DNA from: Reticulascus tulasneorum
Lineage: Eukaryota > Ascomycota > Sordariomycetes > Glomerellales > Reticulascaceae
Direction of reading: 5' to 3'
Assembly (NCBI GenBank): GCA_001557505.1
Contig: LSAX01000005.1
Location: forward strand, 1,240,001-1,304,000
Length of the DNA stretch: 64,000 bases
In this document: positions 34,152-44,798 of the stretch, in pieces
How the letters are laid out: every line of letters begins with the position of its first letter
Position numbering within the stretch: the first letter of the stretch is position 1
Translations under genes and position numbers: made by a program
Notes under the pieces: generated by a model
The model's input: only the letters and a program-made list of their open reading frames with translations
Databases searched by the model: none
Told to the model about the DNA's origin: nothing

Positions 34152-36409
34152 TTACACCCTCACAAACCGTAACCTCTCTTGATCATCCTTGGCAAATCGC
34201 ACAGTCATACCCTTGGCTATCCCTTCCAACGCCTCGGCTGAGGCTTGACCACCTGTACGAGTGTGCGTTTCTCCAGGGACCCAGCCCTCAAGGCCGTGGA
34301 AGAGCAGACCGAGGGGCGATGATTTCAACAGCGGCTGCCCCGACTTCCGGGTGACTATGATCGTTGAAACCAGGAGCCCGGCCGCCAGGATACTTTCCAC
34401 CAGTGGCAGGATCAACCATCCCCACCCTACTTCAAGATACGTCTCCCGCACAAACCCCTGGCCAGTGGTGACTGTTGCATCTCTGTTGTCCGCTGTACTC
34501 CGAACCATGTTCGACAGCGTGGCCGCGATGTTGGCCGTGACGACTGCAAGATCCGCTTCGTAGAGATACATGGTGATATCGCTAGTACCCAGGAGAGCCC
34601 CGGTGCTGGGTTGTTGGTAAAGGGTGAAACGAATGATGTTGGAAAAGAGAACGTCATCTAAATCGAACCATAACGAAGAGGTTGAGTCTGAATCTACGGC
34701 ATACAACTGTCCTGTGGATTTCGCCACATAGGTCTCGGTCGGGTAGGCGTTGGTGGTTACAATCTCGAGCATCTCGGTTGTCACCAGCCCGGATGACACG
34801 CCGGTCGGGGACGCCGTCGTGGAGTTGTACGTCTGGGCACACCACTGCCACGCCATTCTCAGAAGCTCGGCTCTGAGGAGGGTGTATCCCGGTCCGCTGC
34901 TCGCTGGAGCAGCCCAGACCCGCAACGCATCTGTTTGCAGGCCGCGGCCGTAAATCACATCCCAGTAGTCGCCGGACATCTTGAAGACGTCATTTTGAAA
35001 TAACGGGAATTCGTTGATGATTGGATCTGCGGTATAGTTGAACGCCATATCCGCGAGGAACGAGTCCGGGCCCGAGAAGGTGCAGATTGTTTCCGACAGG
35101 TTGTTGGTGGTGCAGGTGTGATCCATCTGGCTGGTCCGGTTCTCTATCGTTCCGCAGACCCCAAGGGTCGTGAATGGAGGAAAGGTGCAATTGATCGCGC
35201 CCTCTGGACACGCGAAGGGAGGTTGCGTCTCCACCCCTAGGATAGCGCTGGTCATGGCGGTTTTGAAGGCGACCTTTCCCGCGACGTGTTCACGGGTCAG
35301 TCGACTCAGGTCCCGATCGTCGTTGGTCCAGCCAGAGAAGTTACCGCTGTTAACTAGAATATCAACTGATCAGCATTACCCCTGTCCACAACTAATAGCC
35401 AAGACATGCATCACTGGTCAAGCCGCAAAGGGGCCACTGACAAGCTGCGGTATTCATCTGCGCTTTCGACGTATAGGAGGTTGCGGTCCCGATATTCACA
35501 ACCTGCGCTCCGTCAAAAACCTCCTTTGTCGGAAATGCCAAGATTTGCTGCGCCATCGGCTCGATCCCCAGGGCCGCCACAGTGACAACGGCGAAGCCCC
35601 AGGCCAGCAGCGCGGTCGTTCGGACGTTAGCCAGCAGCAGGAGCGAGCCCCACGGGCCGCGGCTGGCCTCGTCAAATCCACTGATGTGATCCAGGCGCTC
35701 CGGCCGCAGATTAAAGTGCCGCCACTTCAGCTGACTTAGCCCGCTCGCCACGGGAACCATCATGGAGGTCTTGGCGATGGTGGTAAACACAGCTATCAGC
35801 GAGTTGGGCTGAATAGGCAGCCTCCAAGCTGTCAGCGGGCGGCCGTTGACGGCCAAAAGGATGGCCAAAACCAGGGACATGCTGAACACGCTGAGAAGAG
35901 CAGCCGCAATCTCCCACCACCACCACCATTCTCGTTGTTGTTTGAATCGCTCATGGTCCTGGGTAGGCTCTTCCACAGGATTTTGCTGTGCAGCGGGGCC
36001 ATCCGAAATCTGCGATCTTGTTGACGGCTCCGATGTATCAGCCGTAGTGCCGGTACTTGCGGGCACTAGCTTGTGAGCGCTAGATTCCGGGACCATGGTT
36101 GCGGCACTGGCCAGGTCTAACGTTTCGTCGCTCGTGTAGCTCTTTTCAGTGGATGCTCCTGGAGGGCATCGCAAAGCAGACTCAGAATTCGGGATGGCAG
36201 AGCGACGCAGGTTCCCTATCACTTTGATTGAGCGCGGACTCTTGGACACTTGTGTGAGAATCCATCCGTCGCCTCACCACCAAGCCTTGCCAGACGAATG
36301 ACTTACATGCAACTTGGTGCAGAGGAACCAGGGCCTCTTTATCCCCCCTCTTGAGCGAAATAGCTGAGCCAATCTCGCTTGGGCAGCGCCGTGTCAAGCC
36401 ACGGCGCAT
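34152..36409 (-). CDS. DUF3176 family membrane protein
   Basis: Proposed exons 36409-36307, 36248-35406 and 35353-34152 give 715 residues. Exon 2 has no ATG near its start, so the upstream exon (MRRGLTRRCPSEIGSAISLK) was added through a GTAAGT donor and an AAG acceptor; a shorter start within exon 2 is also possible. Typical family order: Ser/Thr-rich N-terminus, WWWWWEIAAALLSVFSMSLVLAILL segment, LNGRPL-like loop (AVNGRPLTAW), LIAVFTTIAKTSMMVPVASGLSQLKW, FDEASRGPWGSLLLL, then a second hydrophobic segment. A long extracytoplasmic part with paired cysteines follows (CPEGAINCTFPPF, LGVCGTIENRT, HTCTTNN, ETICTFSGP). A last helix near WGWLILPLVESILAAGLLVSTIIV precedes a cytoplasmic tail. The function of the family is unknown. 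Confidence 0.85.
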
Positions 36410-36861
36410 TGGTTAATATATGGACAGATAAGTATTGGTTGGTGGCTTGGAAGCCTGGCCTAGACTCTAGAAGGACTGGCGCGGCCCGCAAGGCGCGAGT
36501 GCTCGGAAAAGGTCATGGGGCAGCGGGTTCAGCCGCACCGAGGACCCCAGTCGCGATAACCAGACAACATCCAATATCTGTAAAGACTGAAATTCTGCAA
36601 ACCAGGAGAATACAACTCGTTATTGAACGATCCAATGTTTAATTCGCTGGCCGATATTCAGGATACGATCTGGCGTTCGCATTTTTCTCTCCACCATGCT
36701 CGGTGTTACTGTTAGAAACCGCAAGACCTCGGACACTTCGTCAATAACGGCAACGGTGATTACGATCCCCAAGACTAAACAGCCGCATCAATATCAGCTT
36801 TAATGCAAACTTCTCCGTCCTACGAACACAGAATCGGCAAGAAAAGGCTTTCTCCTGCGAA
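36410..36861. other. Intergenic, nothing seen
   Basis: Between the DUF3176 start and the HET relic; no motif recognised. Confidence 0.6.
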
Positions 36862-37700
36862 ATGAATGCTTTCAAGCAACTGACTCGATTTCAACGAGAT
36901 GATTCCGTCAAAGCTGGAGTCGGACTGGAAAATGATCCCACCTTTCCTAGAAAATACCTCAATAATTCGAGACTTGGTAGCGTGTGCAGTCAATGCAAGA
37001 CCTTGGACATTGTGGTTCTGAATTATTCGAATGATTGGGCAGAAAGGCTCTAGTTCAAAAATCTTCGAAAACCTCCAATATACTCCAGTGGCTGTCCTAC
37101 TTGCCTGATACTTTGGCAGTTCAAAGGAACGATCGATGGGGCTGGAAGTGAGTACGGATGGAATGGACCAGGTTTGTGGCTTTCTCGATTCAACACCGCT
37201 ACGCTATTCTACGAACGAAACTCGTTCTCTAACGACGATCTGACCTCTAGCGCTTCGCTATATGTGGATTCCGAGCGCACGTACGCAATCGTCGGTCTTT
37301 GGCGCGGAAACCTCAGACGAAATCCTGCTCAGCCGAAAGGCTGGTTCACGCCAGTGGAGAATTTAGAGGATGCATCTACCCAGGAGTATTTTGCACGATA
37401 TCTCAAGGACAAAATCGACTTCAAACTTGTGCGGCGCTGGATAGATTCATGCTCAAATTCTGGAAACCAATGTAACATTTCGAAAGCCGAGACACCCAGA
37501 TTTCCGATTCGAGTCATCAACTGCGTTTCTCAGTCTGTTGAATGGCTAGGCAGCCGGACCCCGTATCTTGCGCTGCACATGGGGTGAACAAGAACGTGTC
37601 CAACTCCAACCAAGCCAGCATGGCTTAGGGGACTTGCCTAACAAACTGCCAACGCTGATTTCAGATTCCATCCCAGCCACTCTGGAGCTAGGATACCAAT
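36862..37700 (+). pseudogene. Decayed HET-domain (heterokaryon incompatibility) gene, 5' part
   Basis: One frame runs from MNAFKQLTRFQ through CSQCKTLDIVVLNYSNDWAERL to a TAG at 37051-37053, then continues with FKNLRKPPIYSSGCPTC, GPGLWLSRFNTATLFYE, LVRRWIDSC and RVINCVSQSVEWLGS up to TPYLAL. That is the lead-in to a HET domain, where SY-W-G is expected. Here the frame breaks near 37576: the next frame gives TWGEQERVQLQPSQHGLGDLPNKLPTL, as if five bases were lost. The domain then stops at LELGYQF where the 122-bp repeat begins (37701). So there are three lesions: in-frame stop, small deletion, truncation. The TAG could come from CAG by a C-to-T change. Confidence 0.8.
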
Positions 37701-37822
37701 TCGATCACGCACCCACTTCATCGGGTCTAGACTCAGCTGCTGTCTGTTTAAGTGCATATCTTAACTTTCCCAAAACCGCTAGCCTATTATGTTCCCGTAA
37801 TTTGCGAATCTTCTTATATACT
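37701..37822 (+). repeat. 122-bp direct repeat, copy 2
   Basis: About 94% identical to 32441-32562. Its left edge is exactly where the HET-domain homology ends, so it marks a breakpoint. Confidence 0.9.
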
Positions 37823-38292
37823 CTTACACTTACGGGACATGCCAAACAGCTTCGGGCCTGGGCTAGACCATGCACCGCGATTTCCATTCTTCTCACGAGA
37901 TTATGACCAAGCCGAAATACAAATTGACTTGCATTTAGAACCATGCGCGCTTTGCGCAGGATGCGTGCTAATCACAAGGGCCTTTTGATCACAGCTTCTG
38001 CGCCAAGAACCCGAAATCAAGTTCCGTGGTTTCAAGAAACTAACCTAGTCATACTTATAGTTTTCCATGGGACGGAACGTCTTTACAGTTAGTTGTTATC
38101 TCCTTGCCTGCTATATAAGCCTGTTGTCCGTATTTGTTGTCCGTACTTGTTGTCCTGTCAAGACTCTACACGTCCATCTCGATTTGACATTCGAAAAAGT
38201 AAAGCTGTGATTTCAGGTTTCCAGCTTCTCCCTTACGATGAGTATTCCATTCTTTTCAATCATAGACTGATAGGATTAGGTTTATCAATATG
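37823..38292. other. Intergenic, no gene seen
   Basis: A plus-strand frame ending at 37988 has several cysteines (EPCALCAGC) but overlaps the repeat and matches nothing I know. The rest is the 3' flank of the regulator gene. A TTGTTGTCCGTA phrase occurs twice near 38125-38155. Confidence 0.5.
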
Positions 38293-39787
38293 CTATTCTG
38301 TCGTATATATGGAGGAAAGTCGAACGGCCGCCCTTGGCCAATCCATCCAAATAGTCCAAGCATTGCCGAGGTATTCATCAATGGCTTGCACCATGTACCT
38401 CGGCTTACTCTGCCACCACCACCACCTGCTCTGTGCTTCAGATAAGACAGAGCCAGCCGCCGCATGAAAATATGCCAAAAGGATCAAAGCGATTGGATCA
38501 TGAGTGTTGACCAGCGCCACGAATTTAGCAGGACAGAACGCTTGCCATTCCAGGAAGCATAGCAACAACTCTAGTGCTTCTTTTCTGGACCCATCCTGGT
38601 CCTCGGCTAGAGAGAGGTATGGGGCGAGAGACTGGATGCATTCTTCGTATACCTCTCTGTTTTCGAGAAAGCGGGAAAGGAGGGGTAAGCCATTGAGGAG
38701 ATTTATAAAATGTGCATAAGGCCCTGCAGATGGCACGATTGGGGGAATGGGTCTTCGTGTCAATAGAGGCGGTGTCACTAAACACTTGAAGACACCGCTG
38801 TGGGCGGCGCGATGGTGGCTGGCCACGATTGACCGGATGCCACGGAGAAAAGTGAGCGACGTATCCTGTAAAGGGGTCGTGAGTGGATTCATGTGAACCG
38901 TAGAGCAAGCGTGGAAACAGAGCAAGAATGACGCTGCGAGTGCTGCGTCTTGGTTTGCCGAAATGCTACTCTGAAATTGCTTGTTGAAGCTAGAAAGAGC
39001 ATTTTTCAGGTGGTGTGCTTCCAGAAGTCCATAGTCATAAGGTGAGGGACTATGAGTGTGGCGGTTGGTCTCCTGAAGATGCCGGGCGGAGAGTCCGAGT
39101 ATCGCATGCATAACAAAATCATGCTGAGGTATGTAGTTAGTATTTATACGAGCATGTCAACCCATTTTCGGAGGTTACCTACTTGCAAGGCGAGTTGCAA
39201 CACATCCTCAACCCAGATGGATTGATTGCCAATAAGATTGATACTGGTAGTGGACGTGAAATGTCTCAAGAGGAAGACATCATGAGTGTCGAAAACCGGA
39301 GCATCATCTGCAATCACCCGTAAAATCTGATACCCATGCGATAATGAACTACGAGACAATATGGAAGATGCTTTTTTGGGTTGGGCGCGAGCAGCGTTAT
39401 CTTGACAGCCGACTTTTGAGACCGCGGCAGTCGACGAGCGGAATGTGGTGACTTGACTATACCAGCTTGGCGCCTCAACGGTTGGATAGACACAGACATT
39501 TGGACCGATCTTACACCGGGAGCAAGGGCGCAACTCGTCACACTAACTTTGGTCAGCTTTCATTCTGATTCTGACGGTGTGATTCGAATCAACCCAATTT
39601 GAAGAACACAAGTGAATGATTTGATATATAGGTGGAAGCGTCCTTCATCTGAACTCAGTGTGGACTGACCTACCTTAACTCTTCGCTCCTTGCATCTTAA
39701 GCAACCTGTCCGAGATCTTCCTTTTGATGCTCTGGTTCTGGCCACAGGATTACCACTTATCTTGTTGGACAATTCTGGTACTGGCAT
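38293..39787 (-). CDS. Zn2Cys6 transcription factor (fungal-specific TF domain)
   Basis: Exons 39787-39674, 39542-39183 and 39123-38293 join in phase 0 to 434 residues. The binuclear zinc cluster reads CLRCKERRVK|CDELRPCSRCKIGPNVC, with a 131-bp intron placed just before the third cysteine. A Ser/Thr-rich linker follows. The regulatory part starts with FDTHDVFLLRHF and VMHAILGLSARHL, typical of the Fungal_trans_2 / Upc2-like group, and continues with LLLCFLEWQAFCPAKFVAL and a Trp-rich patch (SRWWWWQSKP). It is divergent from the Diels-Alderase-like gene over a 691-bp shared promoter, which suggests but does not show that it controls it. Confidence 0.9.
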
Positions 39788-40478
39788 GCTTGGAGTCTTG
39801 CAAATTTGGTCGGCTGTATAGAATGGGCGAGAATGAGTGACCTTGCCCTATTTTCCGATAATCGAAGTGAAGTGTAGATTGTGGACGGATGTGGTAATTC
39901 ACGAGCTATATAGATCACCCTACGGGCGGGAGGCCCGGCTATGGCCGGATTGGTGGAGTTCATGCATGGTGGCGTAGCAGGCGATCATTAATTCATCAGC
40001 CTTGGCGCTATAAGGAGCTTATTCCAATTAGGAAAGTTACGAGTTTTGTTCCAACGGTTGGCCTAATTTACCTTTCCAGGGATACCTTGCAATTGCAGTT
40101 CCCCTCCAATGAAACAATCGCACATTTGCTCCAGACCGACGCTGCGTACGCAACCATAGAAGCGGACAGTACTCAGGGCCGAATCCTCCAACGACTACAT
40201 CCCTTCTAGCAACTAAATGGGATCACGATTACATCCAAAATAAGTAACTTACGGTTACGAGGATACGACAACTCTGTCTGCCTCTCTGTCTGCCTGTCAA
40301 CATGTAGCGGCGAAGGCAATGCCTCGCTCCTGAGCTGGAAGTTCGCCTTCGTGACTATTTAAAGGCTCTATGCCCTCGACATTGCTTGACTTATATAAAT
40401 CCTCGGACATCAACACTCTTTCCACAACCAGATAATTTGACTTCATCTTCACTTAACTCCTTCTAAATCGCTGCTGCA
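39788..40478. promoter_or_regulatory. Divergent promoter of regulator and Diels-Alderase-like gene
   Basis: 691 bp between outward starts. TATA-like TTATATAAAT lies at 40391-40400, about 80 bp before the plus-strand ATG, and TATTTAAAG lies at about 40357. No obvious paired CGG site picked out by eye. Confidence 0.6.
40391..40400 (+). promoter_or_regulatory. TATA-like box
   Basis: TTATATAAAT, about 80 bp upstream of the start codon at 40479, followed by a C/T/A-rich leader. Confidence 0.5.
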
Positions 40479-41624
40479 ATGTTTCTACTCACCACTTTTC
40501 TGGCATCGGCAGTGACCGCTGCGAGTCTTGCCAAGCCAGGCTGCACTACCGATACCCGATATGCCGGGGTCTATACCGACGGCCCCATTCGTATGAATGA
40601 AGATCCACTGCGACCCTTTGATTATCCGATGACGGAAGGATTTAATAGTACCACTGGAGAGGAGTGGTCATTTGAAGGGGTGTCCGCAGATGGGAAATCC
40701 GGGATGGGTTACATGCTCAGTCGCGGCACAATCGCCGGAAACCTCTTGGCTCAACGCACATTCATCGCCATTGTCTGGCCCAACGGGACGAGGTATATGG
40801 AGTCTGGATTTGCAGACGTGTCTACAATTCAAATGTGCAAACATTCGACAATTGGGACGTGGACTAACAAAACCTCGGGACTGAACTGGAGTTTTGAGTC
40901 ATCCAACGACTACTCGCATACGGTTGTTAAGATCGACTCAGCTACCATCAAAGGGACAATTACATTGGATTCATTGGCCCCTGCTGTCTATCCAAATGGT
41001 CTTGTCTACCCTGATCGCCGTGGAAACGCCTTGTTTGCACCCTACATTTACTGGGCTGAGACTGTGCCTGTTGCGAACACTAAGGTCGATCTTGTCGTCA
41101 AGGGAACTCCGTACAACATCAAAGGTATCGGGGGCAGAGAGCGCAACTGGAATTCTTTCAACTGGGCCAAAGTAAGCTTGACTTGGAACATGCTGAGGGC
41201 GACTGCTGGCCCATATACTATTATGGCCTGGATTTATACATCAAAAGTCGATGGGCAGACGTACTTCACCAGCGTCATTATGAAAGGAAAGAAAGTAGTA
41301 TTCCGAACTCAGGAACTAGAGGCATCGAAAACCGGCACATTCGGCTCGCTCGACCTGGCATACGGCGGGGCTGTTCATTTGACATCGGACCCAAGCGGGG
41401 CGCCTTTGCCTCCGTCAAAGCACACGGGATACGTGCTGGAAATGGTGGATCCAAAGGCCAAAAAACATTGGAAGTTCGAGATTGACTACACACAGACTGT
41501 GTACTTGTTTCCGTCCGGTAATGTTACCAGGGTTGGCGGATTCGTTGGCGCACTTAAAGGAGGCTTGGTTGGCGGACCTCAGTACTCGGGACGGGCCAGT
41601 GGAAATGTGCAGGATATGATTTGA
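40479..41624 (+). CDS. Secreted lipocalin-fold, Diels-Alderase-like protein
   Basis: A single exon of 381 residues. Residues 1-15 (MFLLTTFLASAVTAA) form a signal peptide. N-glycosylation sites include NSTT, NGTR, NKTS, NWSF and NVTR. Features that recall fungal CghA/Fsa2/EupF-type pericyclases with two lipocalin-like (AttH/CrtC-type) beta-barrels: WSFEGVSADGKSGMGYM near the start, GIGGRERNWNSFNWAKVS in the middle, AGPYTIMAWIYTSKVDGQ and VIMKGKKVVFRTQ afterwards. In that group the proteins catalyse [4+2] reactions of polyketide or terpenoid partners and often carry signal peptides. The assignment rests on pattern memory; a non-enzymatic lipocalin-like protein is the alternative. No PKS, NRPS or terpene synthase gene is seen in this window. 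It is convergent with the beta-lactamase-fold gene. Confidence 0.6.
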   Translation: MFLLTTFLASAVTAASLAKPGCTTDTRYAGVYTDGPIRMNEDPLRPFDYPMTEGFNSTTGEEWSFEGVSADGKSGMGYMLSRGTIAGNLLAQRTFIAIVWPNGTRYMESGFADVSTIQMCKHSTIGTWTNKTSGLNWSFESSNDYSHTVVKIDSATIKGTITLDSLAPAVYPNGLVYPDRRGNALFAPYIYWAETVPVANTKVDLVVKGTPYNIKGIGGRERNWNSFNWAKVSLTWNMLRATAGPYTIMAWIYTSKVDGQTYFTSVIMKGKKVVFRTQELEASKTGTFGSLDLAYGGAVHLTSDPSGAPLPPSKHTGYVLEMVDPKAKKHWKFEIDYTQTVYLFPSGNVTRVGGFVGALKGGLVGGPQYSGRASGNVQDMI

Positions 41625-42080
41625 GAATGTTACTGGCGATTTCGCAAGTGGCTTCTCTATTCCGATTCCAATTCCAACCGTGTCGGGTGGTGTGCCCAAC
41701 ACGCTGTGCTGACGCGCGCGTCGAGCACCCTTTGTATCCAGCTATCGGATATTGATATTGTGCCGAAACACCACCTATTCAGTGGTCCACTTCGTTTAGT
41801 AGCTCGTTAGATAGCATCACCTTCATTCATCACTCACTTCGATTCCTCTTTTTCCCATGGCTGTTGCTTCGTTTGCTAGTAGAATATGACCCTAAAAAAC
41901 AGATATACTTGGTTCAATTCTTACTGTGCTGGTATCGATACACATAACTTTTCCGATTTGAAGCACATCGTACCTTGAATTCACTATCGTAAATATAAGT
42001 AAGTTGTGTTTAATTTAATCTCTAATTAATTATACCATGAAGCTGAGTGATGCGATACCGCTCGTGCAAGATCCTAATCA
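41625..42080. other. Convergent intergenic region, AT-rich
   Basis: 3' flanks of two convergent genes; AT-rich around 41880-42040. No gene seen. Confidence 0.6.
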
Positions 42081-43889
42081 TTACGTCGACCGGCTGAGCT
42101 TAATCCTCCAAGCCTCCGCGGTCACCGCATTGGCCTTGCCTGTTAGGTCTACGTCAAATACAAACAGCGACAGTCCAATGCCATAGTACGTGCTTGCGTC
42201 TGCAGACACCCAATCCGCACTCACGATGCCAGGACTAGAAAAAAGATGGCCCGGCTTGTCAGGAGATGGCGCGTCCGTCCCGGTTACAAGTCGGAATGCT
42301 ATCTGACCTTTGGTTCCCGTCTCTTTCTCTGTGATAGAAGGAACCAGGCGGAACGGCGCTTTGCCCAATACGTTTGGTAGCCAAGCTAATACATTTGTAC
42401 CGTTGCTGATCCACGAAGTGATGACGAGGCCGGGAGCAGCACCGGCCGAAGTATTAACTGCAAGAGTAAGAGACGAATTCAGCCCGGCAGCAGTATAGCG
42501 GCCAGCGTAGGAGTTTGTTGCCTCGAGGGCGGACTGGGCAGCAAGAGCTGGCAACAGGTTGTTTGTGACAAGGTCGGCGATGGCTGATGTCACTGCCAGT
42601 CGCTTGCTCGACTCGCCGGCGGCGATCAAGGCAAATCCCATGTCGTAGTCTGGCAGCAGCACAAAGTAGGCGCTGTAGAAGCCCGCGTCGCCGCTCTTAG
42701 TGTAAATATCAGTCACAACTCCCGAGGCGTGCGTGTAGCGTGAGATCTCCCACGGCGCGCCAACCGAATACGCTAGACGAGCGGTATGTGACACGGGCTT
42801 CAGCCAGCGGCGAGTCACGTCACCGGGAAGAATCTTCGAGTCGAGGACGTCGACTCCAAACCGCATCAGATCGTGGAGCGAGGAGTACAGGCCGCCTGAC
42901 GAAACAAAGATGCCATTCGGAGAGGCAAATCCAATGGCAGGATCGCCAACGATGACCGACCGAGGCCACTCAGACGGCGGCGGCGCAGCGGAGCTGGTCG
43001 AGTCCAAGCACAGGGGCTTAAATATGCGTTCGCGGTAGATATCTTCGATATTCTTGCCAGTGGCATTGCCGATCGCCAGGCCCAACAGAGTGAAGCCGTT
43101 GTTAGAGTATCCAGGAGTGGTCCACGGGAAGAAGGCGGGGGGGCGGTTGGACACACCCTGTACGTACTCAACTGGCGGGCAGTCCTTACCCTCGAGAAGT
43201 AAGGGGAAGCAGGGCGGGTTCTGCAGCACATCGTTGGGATCGGGCGGTGGGAGGCCGGACACAGCGCGGACGGCGTCCAGACTGATGCCGGCTTGCAAGA
43301 CCTGGAGCACTATCTCACCCAGGTTGGGGAACCCATCGCGCGGCACGCCGCCTATTTGCGCCGCCAAGGCGCGCATGGTGATTTGTCCCCACGGCGTGGA
43401 GCGCACGCTGGAGTCGCTGCTGCGGCCTAGCGAGGGCAGCACCTGGTCGAGGGGGCGATCCCAGTCGTCGCTGCTCAGCTCGAGCAAACCGGCCAGGACG
43501 GTAAATACCTTGGTGACGCTCGCAACGCGGTATATGCTGTCGCCGTCGACCTTGTGTGTGCCGTTGGCCGCGGTGGCAATTTCGGACGACGTGTAATGGA
43601 ACTGCAGCGTGGTCGCCGCCGGGTCGTTCGGCGAGAATAGCCCCACAGAGAAGGTGACATTTCGAGCTTCCGTCAAATCGACGGCCCCGGGCGAGCCGGT
43701 CTGATGGCATGCCGAAGGCTGAAGAACGGCATCTAGGGCGGATGTGATGTTCTTCCAAGCCGCGGCGACTAGACTCTGCTCGCTGCTCAGATCCCTGGGC
43801 GCTGTGTAGTGCGGACCCAGGTAGTCGGCGGCTCCCGGTGCCAGGCATGCCGCGAAAAGTATAAGCGAGTGATGAAGAGCGCGACGCAT
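42081..43889 (-). CDS. Secreted beta-lactamase-fold serine hydrolase
   Basis: A single exon of 602 residues. Signal peptide MRRALHHSLILFAACLAPGAA. Serine beta-lactamase/class C-type motifs: SVTK (S124-K127) and YSN (Y261-N263). Further conserved pieces are DSIYRVASVTKVFTVLAGL, PLDQVLPSL, ITMRALAAQIGGVPRDG and GFASPNGIFVSSGGLYSSLHDLMRFG. A separate C-terminal beta-rich domain (about 480-602) follows, as in fungal beta-lactamase-like ARB_00930-type proteins. Members act as esterases, peptidases or lactonases, so the substrate is unknown. Cysteine pairs include CHQT and CFPLLLEGKDC. Neighbours on both sides are accessory genes, and the coding region is GC-rich relative to its flanks. Confidence 0.88.
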   Translation of the reverse strand: MRRALHHSLILFAACLAPGAADYLGPHYTAPRDLSSEQSLVAAAWKNITSALDAVLQPSACHQTGSPGAVDLTEARNVTFSVGLFSPNDPAATTLQFHYTSSEIATAANGTHKVDGDSIYRVASVTKVFTVLAGLLELSSDDWDRPLDQVLPSLGRSSDSSVRSTPWGQITMRALAAQIGGVPRDGFPNLGEIVLQVLQAGISLDAVRAVSGLPPPDPNDVLQNPPCFPLLLEGKDCPPVEYVQGVSNRPPAFFPWTTPGYSNNGFTLLGLAIGNATGKNIEDIYRERIFKPLCLDSTSSAAPPPSEWPRSVIVGDPAIGFASPNGIFVSSGGLYSSLHDLMRFGVDVLDSKILPGDVTRRWLKPVSHTARLAYSVGAPWEISRYTHASGVVTDIYTKSGDAGFYSAYFVLLPDYDMGFALIAAGESSKRLAVTSAIADLVTNNLLPALAAQSALEATNSYAGRYTAAGLNSSLTLAVNTSAGAAPGLVITSWISNGTNVLAWLPNVLGKAPFRLVPSITEKETGTKGQIAFRLVTGTDAPSPDKPGHLFSSPGIVSADWVSADASTYYGIGLSLFVFDVDLTGKANAVTAEAWRIKLSRST

Positions 43890-44798
43890 TTTGTGTAACG
43901 ATGTACGATCAAGTTGAGGATGAATAGGTCTCTGTGCTTCTCAGGAAGTCATGAATCGACGTCGAACGCGGACTGAGCTCCCTCATCGTTTCCAGGGAAT
44001 ATCTGAGCTGCTTATGTAGTGGGTAACTACGTGCTTCGACGCAGGGCAAATCGTTCACGGATGCAAGAGGGATCGCTTAGGCGTATTTTAGGACTCAAAT
44101 TGTTCAATCCTCATCTTTGCAAGTCAGGCTAAGCAAGCCAATAGACGCTACGGGCCTTCTCGTCGATCCATGATAATGATCCTCTCGGAGCGCTGCATCG
44201 AGCCATATTGGGCTAGTGTCTTGGCGTCTAGCCCCAACCACAGCCCCGGTTTGAGCGGGAAAGGATGCCTCGATTGGGCAGCCGAGCCAATTGGGGTAGA
44301 TCTCCAGTTGTCCGCTTTGAAAGAAGTAGGCCTACCAACGATATCCCCCAACAAAAAGTACGTCATACGAATTAAGGCGCAGCTCGAATCACTTCTAGGT
44401 TCTTTGGCAATCTCGGCCTCGGCCGCCCTATTCTCGATTGGGTTCGATGTGCCGCTCGGCAGGATGATTTTGAATCCCGCGGTGCGAAGCGATCGACCGC
44501 TTAGGCTTACATACGCTCTCATGACCTGCAGCGACCCACCACTATTGGTCCTTGCAACGCTTGGTAGGCGTTTTTTCGCAGAGACTGCGGCCGCGAGCTC
44601 GGAGACAGCAGCCATTCACCCATTGTAAGCTCATCGCTGAAAGCTGCCTGTTCCTCCCAGTGCTTACCTTCTGGAGATGATCGCCCAGTGAAATAATCAT
44701 ATAGTTGATGGTCGGCGAAGCGATTGTCGCAGACATCATTCCCAGAGAGGCACAACGCCGCGCCTTTCCATCTTAGCCAGAGATTGAACATTAGAACC
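43890..44798. other. Intergenic, no supported gene
   Basis: Two overlapping frames of about 150 codons, 44170-44628 (+) and 44148-44615 (-), occupy the same bases. Neither has recognisable motifs or splice context. One may be a decayed gene. Confidence 0.45.

Noticed and set aside
36247..36249. GTG as start of the DUF3176 protein
   Set aside because: Fungal nuclear genes rarely start at GTG; an upstream ATG exon with an in-phase intron explains the frame.
37752..37988. 78-codon frame with EPCALCAGC
   Set aside because: It begins inside the 122-bp repeat, has no homologous feature and probably is chance.
44148..44628. Opposite-strand frames of about 150 codons
   Set aside because: Both strands are open over the same bases and neither protein looks like a known family; unsupported.
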